Shown piece after piece: positions 1-10,760 of a DNA stretch of 64,000 nucleotides. The position numbers were made by a program, and so were the translations under genes. The notes beneath the pieces are model-generated. The model made no database searches. It was given only the letters and a program-made list of their open reading frames with translations, and was not told where the DNA came from. This stretch comes from Mixophyes australis (lineage: Eukaryota > Chordata > Amphibia > Anura > Limnodynastidae): assembly GCA_036250195.1 (NCBI GenBank), contig JAVHZZ010000006.1, forward strand, positions 72,592,869 to 72,656,868, read 5' to 3'. The stretch's first letter is position 1, and every line of letters starts with the position of its first letter.

Positions 1-204
1 TGCATGGGTTCCTCAACCACATAATTGTAACATGACCGGGTTTAAGAGTCCCAGGAGTGATATAAGAATATCATAAAACTATGGTTTGCATGAACACTGA
101 CCTCTGCAATGAAGCTAAAGAAAAGGCCTGCCCCTTATATTATTCCAGGGTGGCACAATTTTTCTATTTAGTAAAAGACTGCAGCACCTTTAGCCTATGA
201 AAAC
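1..204. other. Unassigned flank
   Basis: AT-rich sequence left of the Tc1-like relic. No gene, splice signal or repeat was recognised in it. Confidence 0.5.
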
Positions 205-1345
205 TCAATCAGCTACAACATTAAAACCACTGACCAGTGAAGTGAATAACATGGATTATCTCATTACAATGGCACCTGTCAGGGAGTGGGATATATTAGG
301 CAGCAAGTGCGTAGTCAGTTCTTGAAGTTCATGTGTTATATGCAGGAAAAATGAGCAAATGTAAAGATCTGAGCGCCTTTGGCAAGGGCTAAATTATTAA
401 AGCTAGACGTTTTTGTTAGAGCATCCCCAAAACAGCAGGTTGTCTGGGATGTTCCCTGTATGCGGTGGTTAGTACCTAGCAAAAGTGTTTAAGGAAGGAG
501 AAACGGGGGCCCGGCCACAGGTTCATGGGTGCCCAAGGCTCATTGATGCACGTGGGGAGTGAAGGTTAGCCTGTCTCGTAGAAATCCCAGACTTACTGTT
601 GCACAAATTGCTGAAAAAGTCAATGCTGGCTATGATAGAAAATTGTCAGAACACACAGTGCATCACAGCTTGCTGCATATGGGGCTGTATAGCTGCAGAC
701 CAGTCAGAGTGCCCATGCTGACTCGTCTGTGGAAAGCGCCTACAATGGGCACGTGAGCACCAGCACTGGACCGTGGATCAATGGAAGGTGTCCTAGTCTG
801 ACGACTCACATTTTGTTTAACATCATGTGGATTGCCAGGTGCATGTGCGTTTTTTACCTGGGGAAGATGGCACAAGGATGCACTATGGAAAGTAAGCAAG
901 CTGGCGGAGGCAGTGTGATGCTTTGGGCACTGTTCTGCTGGGAAGCCTTGGGTCCTGGCCTTCATGTGGATCTTACTTTGACACAACCTACCTAAACATT
1001 GACCAAGTAGACCCCTTCATGGCAACTGTATTCCCTAAGGGCTGTGCCCTTTCAACAGGATACTGCACCCTGCAAAAATTGTTCAGGAATGGTTTGAGGA
1101 ACATTAAAAAAAAAGTTTAAGGTGTTGACATGACCTCCAAATTCCCCAGATCTCAATCCGATCGAACATCTGTGGGATGTGCTGGAAAACAAGTCCGAGC
1201 CACGGAGACCCCACCTCACAAGACTTAAAGGAGTTGTTGCTAACTTGGTGCCAGATACCACAAGACACCTTCCGAGGTCTTGTGGAATCCAGGCCTTGAT
1301 GGCTCAGAGCTGGGCTGGCGGCACAAGGTGGACATATATTACATA
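205..1345 (+). mobile_element. Tc1-like DNA transposon relic
   Basis: This is a decayed Tc1-family transposon in plus orientation. Its left end (about 205-235, containing ACATTAAAACCACTGAC) resembles the terminal inverted repeat of a Tc1 family common in frogs and fishes. Transposase pieces are read across shifted frames: NPRLTVAQIAEKVNAGYDRK near 585-645 (DNA-binding region), GGGSVMLW near 905, and PNSPDLNPIEHLWDVLE near 1138-1187, which contains part of the DDE catalytic region. Frameshifts and stops make it inactive. The right end is lost at about 1340, where it meets a mariner terminus. The family assignment is secure; the exact subfamily is not. Confidence 0.85.
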
Positions 1346-1348
1346 AAG

Positions 1349-1985
1349 TGCCAGGTATGTCTATTAAATAACGAGACTGATTAAATAACACCTTTATTTA
1401 TTGGTATTACAAATTTAATGTTTGTCCCCTTGAATATACTCCCCATTTGCATGAATACATTGTTGTAGTTTTGTTTTCCACTGGTGGAAGGCATGGAGCA
1501 AATCAATTTCTGTCACTTGTTTCAACATATCTGTCGTTTTCTTCTTTACAGCATCAACTGACTCAAAATGCGTTCCTTTAAGCACTGATTTAACTTTTTG
1601 GAAAAGATAAAATTCGCAAGGTGCTAAATCGGGCGAATATGGAGGATGTTCAAGTGTAGCAATGTATTTGTCGGTTAAAAACTGCTTCACAGTAAGTGCT
1701 GTGTGAGCAGGCGCATTGTCCTGGTGAAGACAGAAACCATTTTTCCACAGTTGCAGCCGTTTCTTTCAGAGTCTCAACTTTTGCAAAACTTCCTTATAAT
1801 AATGCTGATTAACTGTACCTTCTGGAACCCATTCTTCCAAAGTTACACCCTTAATATCGGAAAAAAACAATGAGCATCGCTTTGAATTTTGACTTGCTTC
1901 GACAAGCTTTTTTCATTTTTGGCGTCGAGTGTTTTCCAGTGCATTGGAGTGGGTGGTAGGGACCCTTTTGGGAGGGCTTACCTGG
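1349..1985 (-). mobile_element. Mariner-family transposon fragment
   Basis: This is a minus-strand fragment of a mariner element abutting the Tc1 relic, probably inserted into its right end. The terminal sequence at 1349-1378 (CCAGGTATGTCTATTAAATA) is a plausible inverted repeat. On the minus strand the transposase reads MKKACRSKSKFKAMLIVFF (about 1860-1915), then HQDNAPAHTALT (about 1690-1725), then HPPYSPDLAPCEFYLF (about 1597-1645), and ends YIQGDKH at 1418-1440. These match the mariner catalytic core and C-terminus. Frames are broken between about 1730 and 1860, and the N-terminal DNA-binding part is missing. The third acidic residue is Glu rather than the usual Asp of DD34D mariners. Confidence 0.8.
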
Positions 1986-2354
1986 GACGTCTGCGCTTTG
2001 TTTCGTTGTTATGAGGGTTGGTGCTGCCTTGACGGATGTTCCAGTTCCGGTTTTTGTTGATTGCTTCCTTGTTTTTTCCGTGGCGCGATAAGATGGGGAT
2101 TGGGAGGGAGAGGGGGGGGGGGGGGAGGGGAAAAGAGAGAGAACAGGCGAGACAGTATACACGATATCGGCCGTCAGGTGGCTCTTCTAGAGTGGGAGAT
2201 GTTTATAGCTCCTTTTGCAATATTTGTTTATAGCTGTTTTGCCTAGTTTATAGCTCTAGTGCCGTGTATACTGGGGCGACTGTATGGGTATGCAGAGTAG
2301 TAAACTCTTGGGGGTGGGCCGGGCAGTGGGATTACGGTGCCCGGTTCCAAGCTT
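1986..2354. repeat. G-rich low-complexity tract in unassigned sequence
   Basis: A purine-rich stretch with a long G run lies at about 2100-2145. It is flanked by sequence I cannot assign. No gene or transposon terminus is evident here. Confidence 0.4.
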
Positions 2355-2378
2355 CTTGGGTAAGAGCTCTTACCCAAG
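2355..2378. repeat. Perfect 24-bp palindrome
   Basis: CTTGGGTAAGAG is followed directly by its reverse complement, so a spacer-free hairpin or cruciform could form. It could be the centre of a decayed fold-back element, but no longer arms were recognised. Confidence 0.7.
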
Positions 2379-4835
2379 TCTACTATTCCAACAGTCTGAT
2401 CTTTGCTGGCTAATGTATAAATAAGGTTCCCTTTATTGTGTAATAATTTTATGGCTTAGATAAAAATCTCTTTTAAGGGTTTTAACGAATCAATGTACCG
2501 TTGGAATATTGTTTATGGATTGCGTTTGTGAAGAGTTATTTCTGTCTCATGATTTGTTAAATTGTCATAAGACTATGAAAGACAAACAGTTTTTTCTATT
2601 GGCTGTATACTATAAGTTGTATATGCTAGGAATGCCCTCTGATGAAGTCCTAATGATGAAACACAAAGGGCATGACCTATCACAATTCAAGCAGTGCATT
2701 AACCTCTGTGGTATCATAGGCCGGTCTGCTGTTTAGCAGCTAAAGCATCCTCTGTTCGAAGTCTATGCTGTGCTTTTATCTTCCTCTGGTATGCACATTA
2801 ATTGTAAAAACTTTGAATAGCCTAATAAAATATTGCTTTAATGCACTATGAAGTGCCCCCTTTGTCACTTTTACAGTAACTCATGAGGAATCTGGGTAAT
2901 CAGGCATTGCAAGTAGTCTGAAGAAGAGTCCTGGTGCGCAGAAGCATTTTGGATATCGTTTACTGATTAGACTATTTGAATGCAGCAGCTGGTTTTGATT
3001 CTGAACAATTGACTATGGTGGTGCATTTTTTTATATTTTTTTTTAAGTGGAGATTTATTTATTATTATTTATTTTTCTTCTCTCTCGAAAATAACATTGC
3101 CAGTGTGTCATTTTTAAAATTGAGGAGAGGATGACAGAAAAAACAGCATCAAACTAGGTAAACAATAAGGTAATACCCCACTAGGCCATTTCAGTGGGGC
3201 CAGATTAAGTTGTTGATTGTTATGTCGTGGGTCAATCTAAAACATGGTGCTCAGGAATTATGGAGTGGTGGAGGCAAATTTAAACCAGGCTCCCAAATGC
3301 CGTCAAATTTATTGGCTTTTCCTTGCACACAAAAGGTGTTTTGTTTTTCCCTCCACACATCTGAACCAAATTTTATTCTCAACATGCTGGAGGGGAGACA
3401 GGCACAAGTCTTTATAGTATTTAGTTATATAAAAGTAGGCTGCATTTATAATAGGAGAAACAAGTTTACTGGACTATACTCCTAAACTAGGGAGGTAAAA
3501 GAGCAAACCAGGGGGAAAAAATGCAATTTAGTGTTCAATATATGTTCATTTTATCAATTTCCCCCCAGAAATTGAAGCGCTTGGGACAATGCCACCATAT
3601 TGATGGTATCGCTATGGGAATAGAGGAGACTCCAATGTAAGGGGGAACAAGCTGGGAATATCTCACGGGTACAAGGGGATAGATAGATATACACACACAC
3701 ACACATTATATATAATATATACACATACACACACACACGTCACTTTTCTTTGATTAAATAAAACTCTTTAAGCAATAATACATTTTTCAATTCATTAAAG
3801 AGTCCGGTCAGTGCTTTCTGGAAATTATAAATATATATAAATAAATAAAGAGAGAGAGAGATCAAAAATATATATTTATTATCAGAGACAAGTGTCAAGA
3901 ATAAAGATTTGTACATTGGTTTTTAAGATGTTTTATCTACAAGTGGATGTTGAAACCTTTGAACTATAGATACTGCCCTTTTATTCACTTCAATTGGGCA
4001 TATTGCCATAATGTACTTTTCATTTACAAGAAAATAAATGCACACATTACAAGTGCTGTAATGTATTTAAAAAAAAAAAAAAAAAAAGTGATTCAATATA
4101 TGCTGCTACATATAATCATTTTATGCATCAATCAATCCACAGTCGTAATACAAACTTCTATCATTTGTAATCATGTCTGTAGTAAATATGGGTAAAAGCT
4201 AAAAGTTTGTCATAAGTCTATAGCAACTGCAGGATTTTCACAGGCGGTTCAAATTTTCATTCTACAATTTTTCATATTTCCTGTACACTTTACAAATCTA
4301 TTATTTATAAAACTAATTTTCACAAAGTTTACACCTGTAGTTTTCCCCTCACTACATAACATCTATGCAGTGACATTTACAGACAGTTCCATAAGCTGTA
4401 ACTTGAACAAAGTTAATTTTTCAAAAAGGGTTATTTCATCCATCATTGGACAATTTGATGGCTTGTAACTTTTATTCTCTTGTACTTTTATACAGTGCAT
4501 AGGAGTATTTGTTTTTCATTTGCTTTAATGCAGTTTCTTTTGTCAAGGACAAAAACAGCAAAAAACAGAAACATTGTCAGTCCACATAACACATTTTGTA
4601 ATAAGTCCCTTTCTACCCAATTAAATGTCCTTAGCTCAGAAGCCCTTGCTCTACCTGAAAAGATAGAAAATTGTAAAAGTGCATCCTTGCAATGGTACCA
4701 GGTCCAGTAAGATGGCCTTTACATGACTTGGCGCCCAGCATTCAGAGAAACTGCGCTGCTTAGCACTTGTATATCCCTACAGTGATAGACCAGATGAGGA
4801 ACATATAATAGTCCGTTATATCAAATATATTCGAG
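2379..4835. other. Unassigned intergenic sequence with microsatellites
   Basis: No gene was recognised. The tract holds a CA/TA dinucleotide tract (about 3690-3740), an AT/GA-rich tract (about 3830-3875) and a poly(A) run (about 4068-4087). A 75-codon open frame at 2509-2736 has no recognisable domain and no splice context. An AATAAA-type hexamer occurs near 2823 on the plus strand. I do not claim a gene here. Confidence 0.4.
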
Positions 4836-4943
4836 CAGTGATGGGCAAACCAGTCAAATAGATTAACTCAGCTGTGCATGATTAAAGAAATCCTAAAAAC
4901 ATGAACTGGTGATGGCCCTTGAGGACTGGTTTGCCCATCACTG
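4836..4943. mobile_element. 108-bp hAT-type MITE
   Basis: The ends are perfect inverted copies: CAGTGATGGGCAAACCAGTC at the left and GACTGGTTTGCCCATCACTG at the right. Near-identical 8-bp direct repeats, TATTCGAG (4828-4835) and TATTAGAG (4944-4951), flank it. An 8-bp duplication and CA..TG termini fit a nonautonomous hAT element. It has no coding capacity. Confidence 0.85.
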
Positions 4944-5209
4944 TATTAGAGCTTTCAATAATGGAGACCAATCACAATCTCGTTTAATGCATCAGGTTGT
5001 CCCTTTGCCATTAAGAAATATAAAATATATATTGTACATATTTTTTTTTAAATTAACTTTTTTTTTTTTTTGGACCCTACAAGAGCATTTATATGTATAA
5101 ATTTTCAGTGTATCATTTAAATCAATTTAGTGTTCTCCCCAGTACCTATTTCCCGGATGCTCCACCCAGCTCTTGGAGCCCAACAGAGTCCTATTTTAAT
5201 ACAATAAAC

Positions 5210-5400
5210 CAGGGTTTCCCAAACCCAGTCCTCAGGGCTCCCTAACAGTGCAGGTTTTTCGGCTCACATGTGACATAATTAGGACCACCTGTGGATCTGT
5301 TACAATGTGTCAGTCAGTAATAACTACACCTGTGCTCCAGCAAGTAGATATGGAAAACATACTGTTAGGGAGCCCTGAGGACTGGGTTTGGGAAACCCTG
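5210..5400. mobile_element. 191-bp hAT-type MITE with perfect 8-bp TSD
   Basis: The terminal inverted repeats are about 40 bp, beginning CAGGGTTTCCCAAACCCAGT and ending with the reverse complement. CAATAAAC occurs directly on both sides (5202-5209 and 5401-5408). This is a textbook nonautonomous hAT insertion. A short related fragment occurs at about 11240-11275. Confidence 0.9.
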
Positions 5401-5408
5401 CAATAAAC

Positions 5409-7179
5409 CATTGTTTCAAGTATTAGAACAGGCACCATGTGTGCACTACAGCAGCAGTGCGTGTGTTAGACCACTGACCACCAGTCTAACCAGTGCTGGC
5501 AGGTGTGGGCAATAACTTCCAACATTTTACATTATTATTGTAAAGTATTAGACTGCCCCCACCCGGCTGGCAACATTTACTGGGGAGAACACTGCAATTA
5601 CATGTTGAGGTTGCACCAACAGCAAATACATAGCGTGGGCAGAATCAGGGACAATAATTTTTTATAATATAAGTTTCATTATAGAACCCATTCAAAAGTC
5701 TTCCATATTCTTACAGTAAGTGCAACACCTCAAATATAAGTAACATTTACAAGTATATTCTATACACATACCTTACATTTGGTTGACTTGTTTGAACCAG
5801 AATAAATCAGGTACATTTCTTCAACTTTTTCCCCCCTCCAAACTACAAGAGTACGCAATAAAAGGGCTTGTATGCTTCACTTCCGTTAAATGAGGATTGT
5901 GCTAAACTTTGAATGACATGGCAGTTTTCAGTGCTATAATGGATGGGATATGACACTAAACATGTCAAAGCAGCAACTTAAACCCCTTAACACCACTGCA
6001 GTATAATAAGCTTAAATGTCAGCAGCATTAAAGACATATAAGGCAGGTCAACAACTACTTTTAACATTTTAAGCAAGCATATCTGGGACTTCTTACACCC
6101 ATAGCCCATGCCTTAAAGCGGATGACACCAATATTTCCCCATTAAAGTGACTTTGGCAGCATTAACAGATCTCCATACGCCTTATGTACTACTGTAGTTA
6201 CTGTGCTGAATTAATTAATTCAGCACAGGTGACTGCAACAGTAAATAAAGTAGTAAGTATGCAGGCACCACATTTTGTGCAGGTATAAGGGGTCATGTTG
6301 GAGGGTCTGCATAAGCACAGCAATCTATATTGAGCTTCACTGATGAAACAAATGTAAACGGTTTCCAGATGAGCACTGACCAGGAACTGCGAGGCACAGT
6401 ATCAGTATGGCATGCAGGCTGGCTACTGCACAGGCGAATTTTAAATTCCTGTCCAAATTATTTGCTCTTCAAACTGTTGGCATTTGCAGACCGTATGTAT
6501 AGGCCTTGCTGCAGTGGTTCTTTTTGCAGCAGGATCTATATATACGGTCGGCAGATGACAACAGGTGTAAAAAGCAAATCATCTTGGTGTAATACACAAG
6601 TGATGCCAATATTGTATGAACAGTGCGTTTAGTACTCAAAAGGAAACTTGTCTATCTTAAAGTCACTCTCTTACTGCAAATGATTACAAGAAAACATGGA
6701 GACTAGTGACTGGTATAGGTCTCCTGCCTATACAATTACAGAACTCTTCTGTGACTCCCAAGATCCTTATAATTTACTGTATTACATTATTTCAGATTTC
6801 CATTTGTTATAGAAAGTTATTTCATTGGGTTCTTGAATAACACTTTCAATTTGTATATCTGAATAAAAGGAGCTTAAAAGAAAGAGACTAAAACCGGGCT
6901 GGTTCTGTTCAGCTTTGCATCAGTTCGCACATCATATAAAGCATGTAAGCAGTAATGTGCTATAACTTATAACAGCCAGATAGCACCTTTCATGGGCAAG
7001 TAGTACTGAGGGAGCACTATGGCAATATTTCTTAGATATTCTCAATTAAGATAACTAAAGTGAAATTATGTGTGTTGTAGTTACCAAACATTTAGTTTGC
7101 TTAAGATATTCAGCACTATATTTACATTTGTCACACAGCAAGCTATTGTTTTCTGCTATCAATCATTACTAGAAAGCCA
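5409..7179. other. Unassigned sequence with fold-back centre
   Basis: No coding region was recognised. An imperfect ~90-bp fold-back centred near 6213 contains the perfect palindrome TGTGCTGAATTA / TAATTCAGCACA (about 6199-6226). It may be a MITE remnant. The rest is AT-rich and non-repetitive by eye. It could be 3' untranslated or flanking sequence of the minus-strand gene to the right. Confidence 0.4.
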
Positions 7180-8398
7180 TCTGTTGCATTTAGATTGTAT
7201 AGGAAAATAAATCTTCCCCCACAACCACAGCAAATGTCTCCAGTTCTGGATATGTTCCTTAGACTTAAACACGTGTATTTGGAACAATTATATTGGCAAT
7301 TATATTCTAGGGGCACCCTCAAATCTTTTGCAGAGTTACAAGTAGACTTTCAATTACCGAATAATTTAGGCTATACATTCCTACCGTTACGTCACGCCCC
7401 GATGACACAATTTGGTAGCACCCCTCACCTTTGCTCTGGACCCTCTCCGCGTACTCCTTAAACGAATGGGTTCCAAAAAGACCATCTCAATGTTATATGC
7501 CAATGTACTCTCCACACGCACTCCTGATGACCTGGCTAGACTGCGACAGGTTTGGAAACTGGACCTGGGACCACTGACCGAAAATGCTCAACCATTCCCG
7601 TGAGGCCATCTCCTGTACCAAGTACAGGCAGGTTCAGCTGTACATTTTACATAGAGTGCATTACTCTCCCCACAGGTTGCTCCAGATGGGTGCCCCGATC
7701 CGACTAACTGTCCAAAACATGGAGGGGCAGGAGACTTTTGGTCGCAGATGGTGAAGTATTCAAGACACAGGTATTCCACTGTTCTACCCAAAGACCTGCA
7801 TGTTTGGTTTGGGAGTCGATTTACTGCTGGGGAGGTTCGGAACCAGATATGCCCTTCATCTTTTCACCCTAGCTAAGGTTGCTGTTGCTAGAGGGTGGAT
7901 GGCACAAGACGGGCCGGACTTCAATGTTTGGGAAGCCCTGGTTAATGTAGCTGTGGATGATGAGCGATTCACTTATCAGTCCCGAGGCACCATGCCAAAA
8001 TATTACAATAAACTTTGATCCTATCTGAATATTAATTAATCCTTGGTCGGTTCTGGGGATAGCTCCACCTAAATCCCTATAAGCACTTTAGACATCACTA
8101 GCTGACTCCCATCACAGATTTATTCTGCTGGCTGTAATTGATATCGCTATCTACCCTATATGGAAGAGAAGAAGTGTGGGGACCCGTATGGAATCTTATA
8201 ACCTGTCTTTTTTTTTTTACAACCAGTCAAGTTCCTTGACTGTATGTTACGAGTAAATGTGATATCTGGAGTTGTTAATATGCTCTCTAACGTGGAATGT
8301 TACCTTTTGGAACTAGGTCATGTTTTTTTCTCTTTTTGTACCGTTTATTAAAATATTAATAAAAATATATGATTTAAGAAAAAAAAAAAAAAAAAAAA
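7180..8398 (+). mobile_element. L1-type LINE 3' end with poly(A) tail
   Basis: This is the C-terminal end of an L1-like ORF2 plus its 3' UTR, in plus orientation and 5'-truncated. Conserved pieces appear in two or three frames: FAELQVDFQLPNNLGYTFL with LPLRHA (about 7330-7395), SKKTISMLYANVL (about 7468-7510), ARLRQVWKLDLGPL (about 7530-7575), then a decayed tail ending YQSRGTMPKYYNKL at 7974-8018. The 3' UTR has an AATAAA-type signal near 8357. It ends in an ~20-base poly(A) at about 8379-8398, as expected for L1 retrotransposition. Frameshifts make it a pseudogene. Confidence 0.75.
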
Positions 8399-9409
8399 GG
8401 TGAGATATTGCACGTACTCTGCAAACTGCAGAACTGGCCCATCGGCTCCTCCATCTGCCCTACGCATACATGGGTGTAATAGAGGGGGCAAACTAGTAAA
8501 GTGCTAGTACCTTGCTCAGGTGGCTCAGCAGGTCCCCTCCAGGAACACACTATTTCATGGACACCTTCCTTTATCGATGTCTTTACAGATAATGTCTGAT
8601 GCAATGACACAAAAAGGTATTGTCGGCAAAGGTGCATTTGCACAACATTTTTCCGGGAAGAGCTGTTTTTAGTACATGAAAGACTGCCTGATTCCAGACA
8701 TTGGTAATATCACAAAGGCGGGTCACTGTGTGGTTTTCTAATATGAAAAAGAGCGTTCTCAGACCCAATATCAAAATAGTTTTTCATAAAATGTAACAAA
8801 GTACTACCAATGTCTTGAAAGGGTAAATATCACATCTGTTGTAGAATGTAGCAACAAACTAGTTTGTAAGTGCTATAGCAGTACAAAGGGCTAGATACTG
8901 GACATCACACATACAGAACAAGGACAGATTGGAAGCATTCCCACAAACTCTGTCACTTTCCATTGCCTGAGTATCCCCATTAGTGCCAGGAACTGGATGT
9001 TTTACAGTAGAGCAGATTATCCAAAAACACTGATCACTTTCTGAGGCTGACTTTTAAAAGACAATGACAACCTCAACGCATGTATAATATACATACACGT
9101 TGACAAAAACCTTACATTTATTAAATAAATTAGAAAACAAAATCACAACAGTGAATTTATAAAATGCATATTAAAAGATCAGCATGAGGTATGATATAAA
9201 CACCCCAAGTGAAAATAAGGGACCTAAAAATGTCAAGATCACCATTATATGTATTGCAGATTTGATTTTTAGATTTCACATTCTAATACAGCTCATTAAT
9301 AAATGTAAGGTTTGATATAGAGATACATACCTACATCACGATCTTTTAAAAGTCACACTCCGAAAGTGGAAAGCAATGTTCTTACCTAAAGTTACAGCTG
9401 TGCTGCTGG
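8399..9409. other. Unassigned sequence downstream of the minus-strand gene
   Basis: Probably 3' UTR or downstream flank of the gene whose terminal exons lie at 9410-9717. No domain or repeat was recognised. A good donor on the minus strand (GTAAGAAC near 9386-9379) lies about 20 nt beyond the stop of the 9410-9547 exon, so a further 3'-UTR intron is possible. Confidence 0.4.
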
Positions 9410-9547
9410 TTACAGGAGATTGTAGCTGGTCTGCTTGCTCACAAACCTCCCTGCAGCTGTTGACAGGAGTGGTGTGATGAGCCACAGGAATAGGGCTCCA
9501 ATGAGCAGGCCCCGGTACTCAACTGTGTTCAGCATTAACTTCATGAC
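9410..9547 (-). CDS. Alternative terminal exon encoding a hydrophobic C-terminus (unidentified gene)
   Basis: On the minus strand an acceptor (TTCAG at 9552-9548) opens a 46-codon frame. It begins VMKLMLNTVEYRG, continues with the hydrophobic run LLIGALFLWLITPLL, and ends SKQTSYNLL before TAA. Entry phase is 0, the same as at the canonical last exon (9607-9717), so either exon can be joined to the 10387-10760 exon. Joining this one would replace a soluble acidic tail with a tail-anchor-like membrane segment. The alternative is that it belongs to a separate gene or is a fossil exon. The open frame, splice site and hydrophobicity are seen directly; its use in transcripts is inferred. Confidence 0.5.
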   Translation of the reverse strand, partial: VMKLMLNTVEYRGLLIGALFLWLITPLLSTAAGRFVSKQTSYNLL

Positions 9548-9606
9548 CTGAACATTACATTGTAAAGTTCTGTAGTTATTTAAGTAGTTAAGTAACGGGC
9601 ATCCAC

Positions 9607-9717
9607 TTATGAGGAAAAAAAATTCAGGAAGTCATCAAATTCATCTGCATGTTTATCAACAAACTTCCTTGTTCTTTGTTTGATAGACTGAATGTCTTCA
9701 TCTTCCTGGAAAGATTC
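9607..9717 (-). CDS. Canonical last coding exon of unidentified minus-strand gene
   Basis: An acceptor (TTTACAG) precedes 36 codons and TAA. The peptide starts ESFQEDEDIQSIK and ends ADEFDDFLNFFSS, so it is acidic and soluble. Its phase-0 entry matches the phase-0 donor of the 10387-10760 exon (ACGAG|GTACAG). I do not recognise the protein family. The phase match and amphipathic charge pattern support real coding. Confidence 0.7.
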   Translation of the reverse strand, partial: ESFQEDEDIQSIKQRTRKFVDKHADEFDDFLNFFSS

Positions 9718-10386
9718 CTGTAAAAACACAATGTGGCACTTATTGAAAGCACAGTATTTTAAAAAGCGTTTATGGGTCCACATGGTGAGAATGTTACTTA
9801 AAATGGGTTAAACCACTTTAGGACCCCCCACAGCATTGTTTTCAAGGCAGATTTATTTGTTTACAGCTTCTGTGTAGATACAACTCATGCTAAGGTTATA
9901 TTTCTGCCACAGTTCTTTCTGATGTCCTTGGCTATAATGTAAAGTTAGTTTAACACTTGATTTCAGACATATGATTGATAGGATACATAATGGATGTGAA
10001 TGTTATTTAAACTCCGTTTTTAGTTTCCTGGCTCCCCAAGACTATTTAGAGGACCAAAGAGTAGAATCTACAAAACAATTACTACTAGGTGGGTAGGACC
10101 AGTATCTGCTATGGGACTAGGTTGAACAACCCATCTTCTTTGCAACTCCATAAAGGCTTTCAAAAACATCAATACTGTAATACAGCAGTTCTCTCTCTCT
10201 CTCTTCATAACACCCCCCTCATTACTGCCAGGTATATCCTTTGACACAAAATGTGCTACATTCAAATCCAATTTTTTTCACTTTCTTTAAAACACCAGCT
10301 ATACTAGTGAGAGTGGTGTAAACTGGTGGTATAGAGAGGGACCACTGTACAAATAGCTAAAAAAAATCTGATTATTCATACTGTAC
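9718..10386 (-). other. Intron of unidentified gene
   Basis: Lies between the last two coding exons of the minus-strand gene. It contains a CT-dinucleotide tract near 10190-10205. No other element was recognised. Confidence 0.5.
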
Positions 10387-10760
10387 CTCGTCACTGATAT
10401 CATGTGGATAGTGGTAGGAAATTTTTGTGTTTTTAATGCCATTTTCTACCAACTGTCTTAAACTCTCAGCAATTAAATGCAGCTCTTCTTCTTCATAAGC
10501 ATAGATCTTTCCATCTTCTGCCACAAGAATGATATACTGCAGGGTGGTGGCCATGCTTTCAGAGCACTCCAGGGTGCCCAGGATTTCCATTCTTGTACTT
10601 TTCGGGAGGTACACATGTTGCCATCCTTCAAGCATAAATTTCTGACCCATGTAAATAGTGCCGTTCAGATCACAGATTCGAAGGTATTTGCCATCATTCA
10701 AGTACCACAAGGTTTCCTTATTTCTTTGGACAAAGCTGGAGACCGGCTCAAGATCATCAG
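10387..10760 (-). CDS. Largest coding exon of unidentified minus-strand gene
   Basis: This is a 374-nt exon with acceptor CTCTACAG and donor GAG|GTACAG. It starts in phase 2 (two bases complete a Pro codon begun by the 14388 exon) and ends in phase 0. It encodes about 124 residues, including ETLWYLNDGKYLRICDLNGT, GWQHVYLPKSTRMEILGTLE and IILVAEDGKIYAYEEEELHL. The pattern is a compact alternating beta/alpha fold rather than coiled coil. I cannot assign it to a named family. The high information content, lack of stops and exact phase chain make it a confident exon of a conserved protein of unknown identity. Confidence 0.85.

Noticed and set aside
2509..2736. 75-codon open frame starting MFMDCVCEELF
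   Set aside because: No recognisable domain, no promoter or splice context, and ordinary length for AT-rich non-coding DNA.
2700..2770. tRNA-like segment with TGTTCGAAGTC resembling a B box
   Set aside because: No convincing A box or cloverleaf could be drawn.
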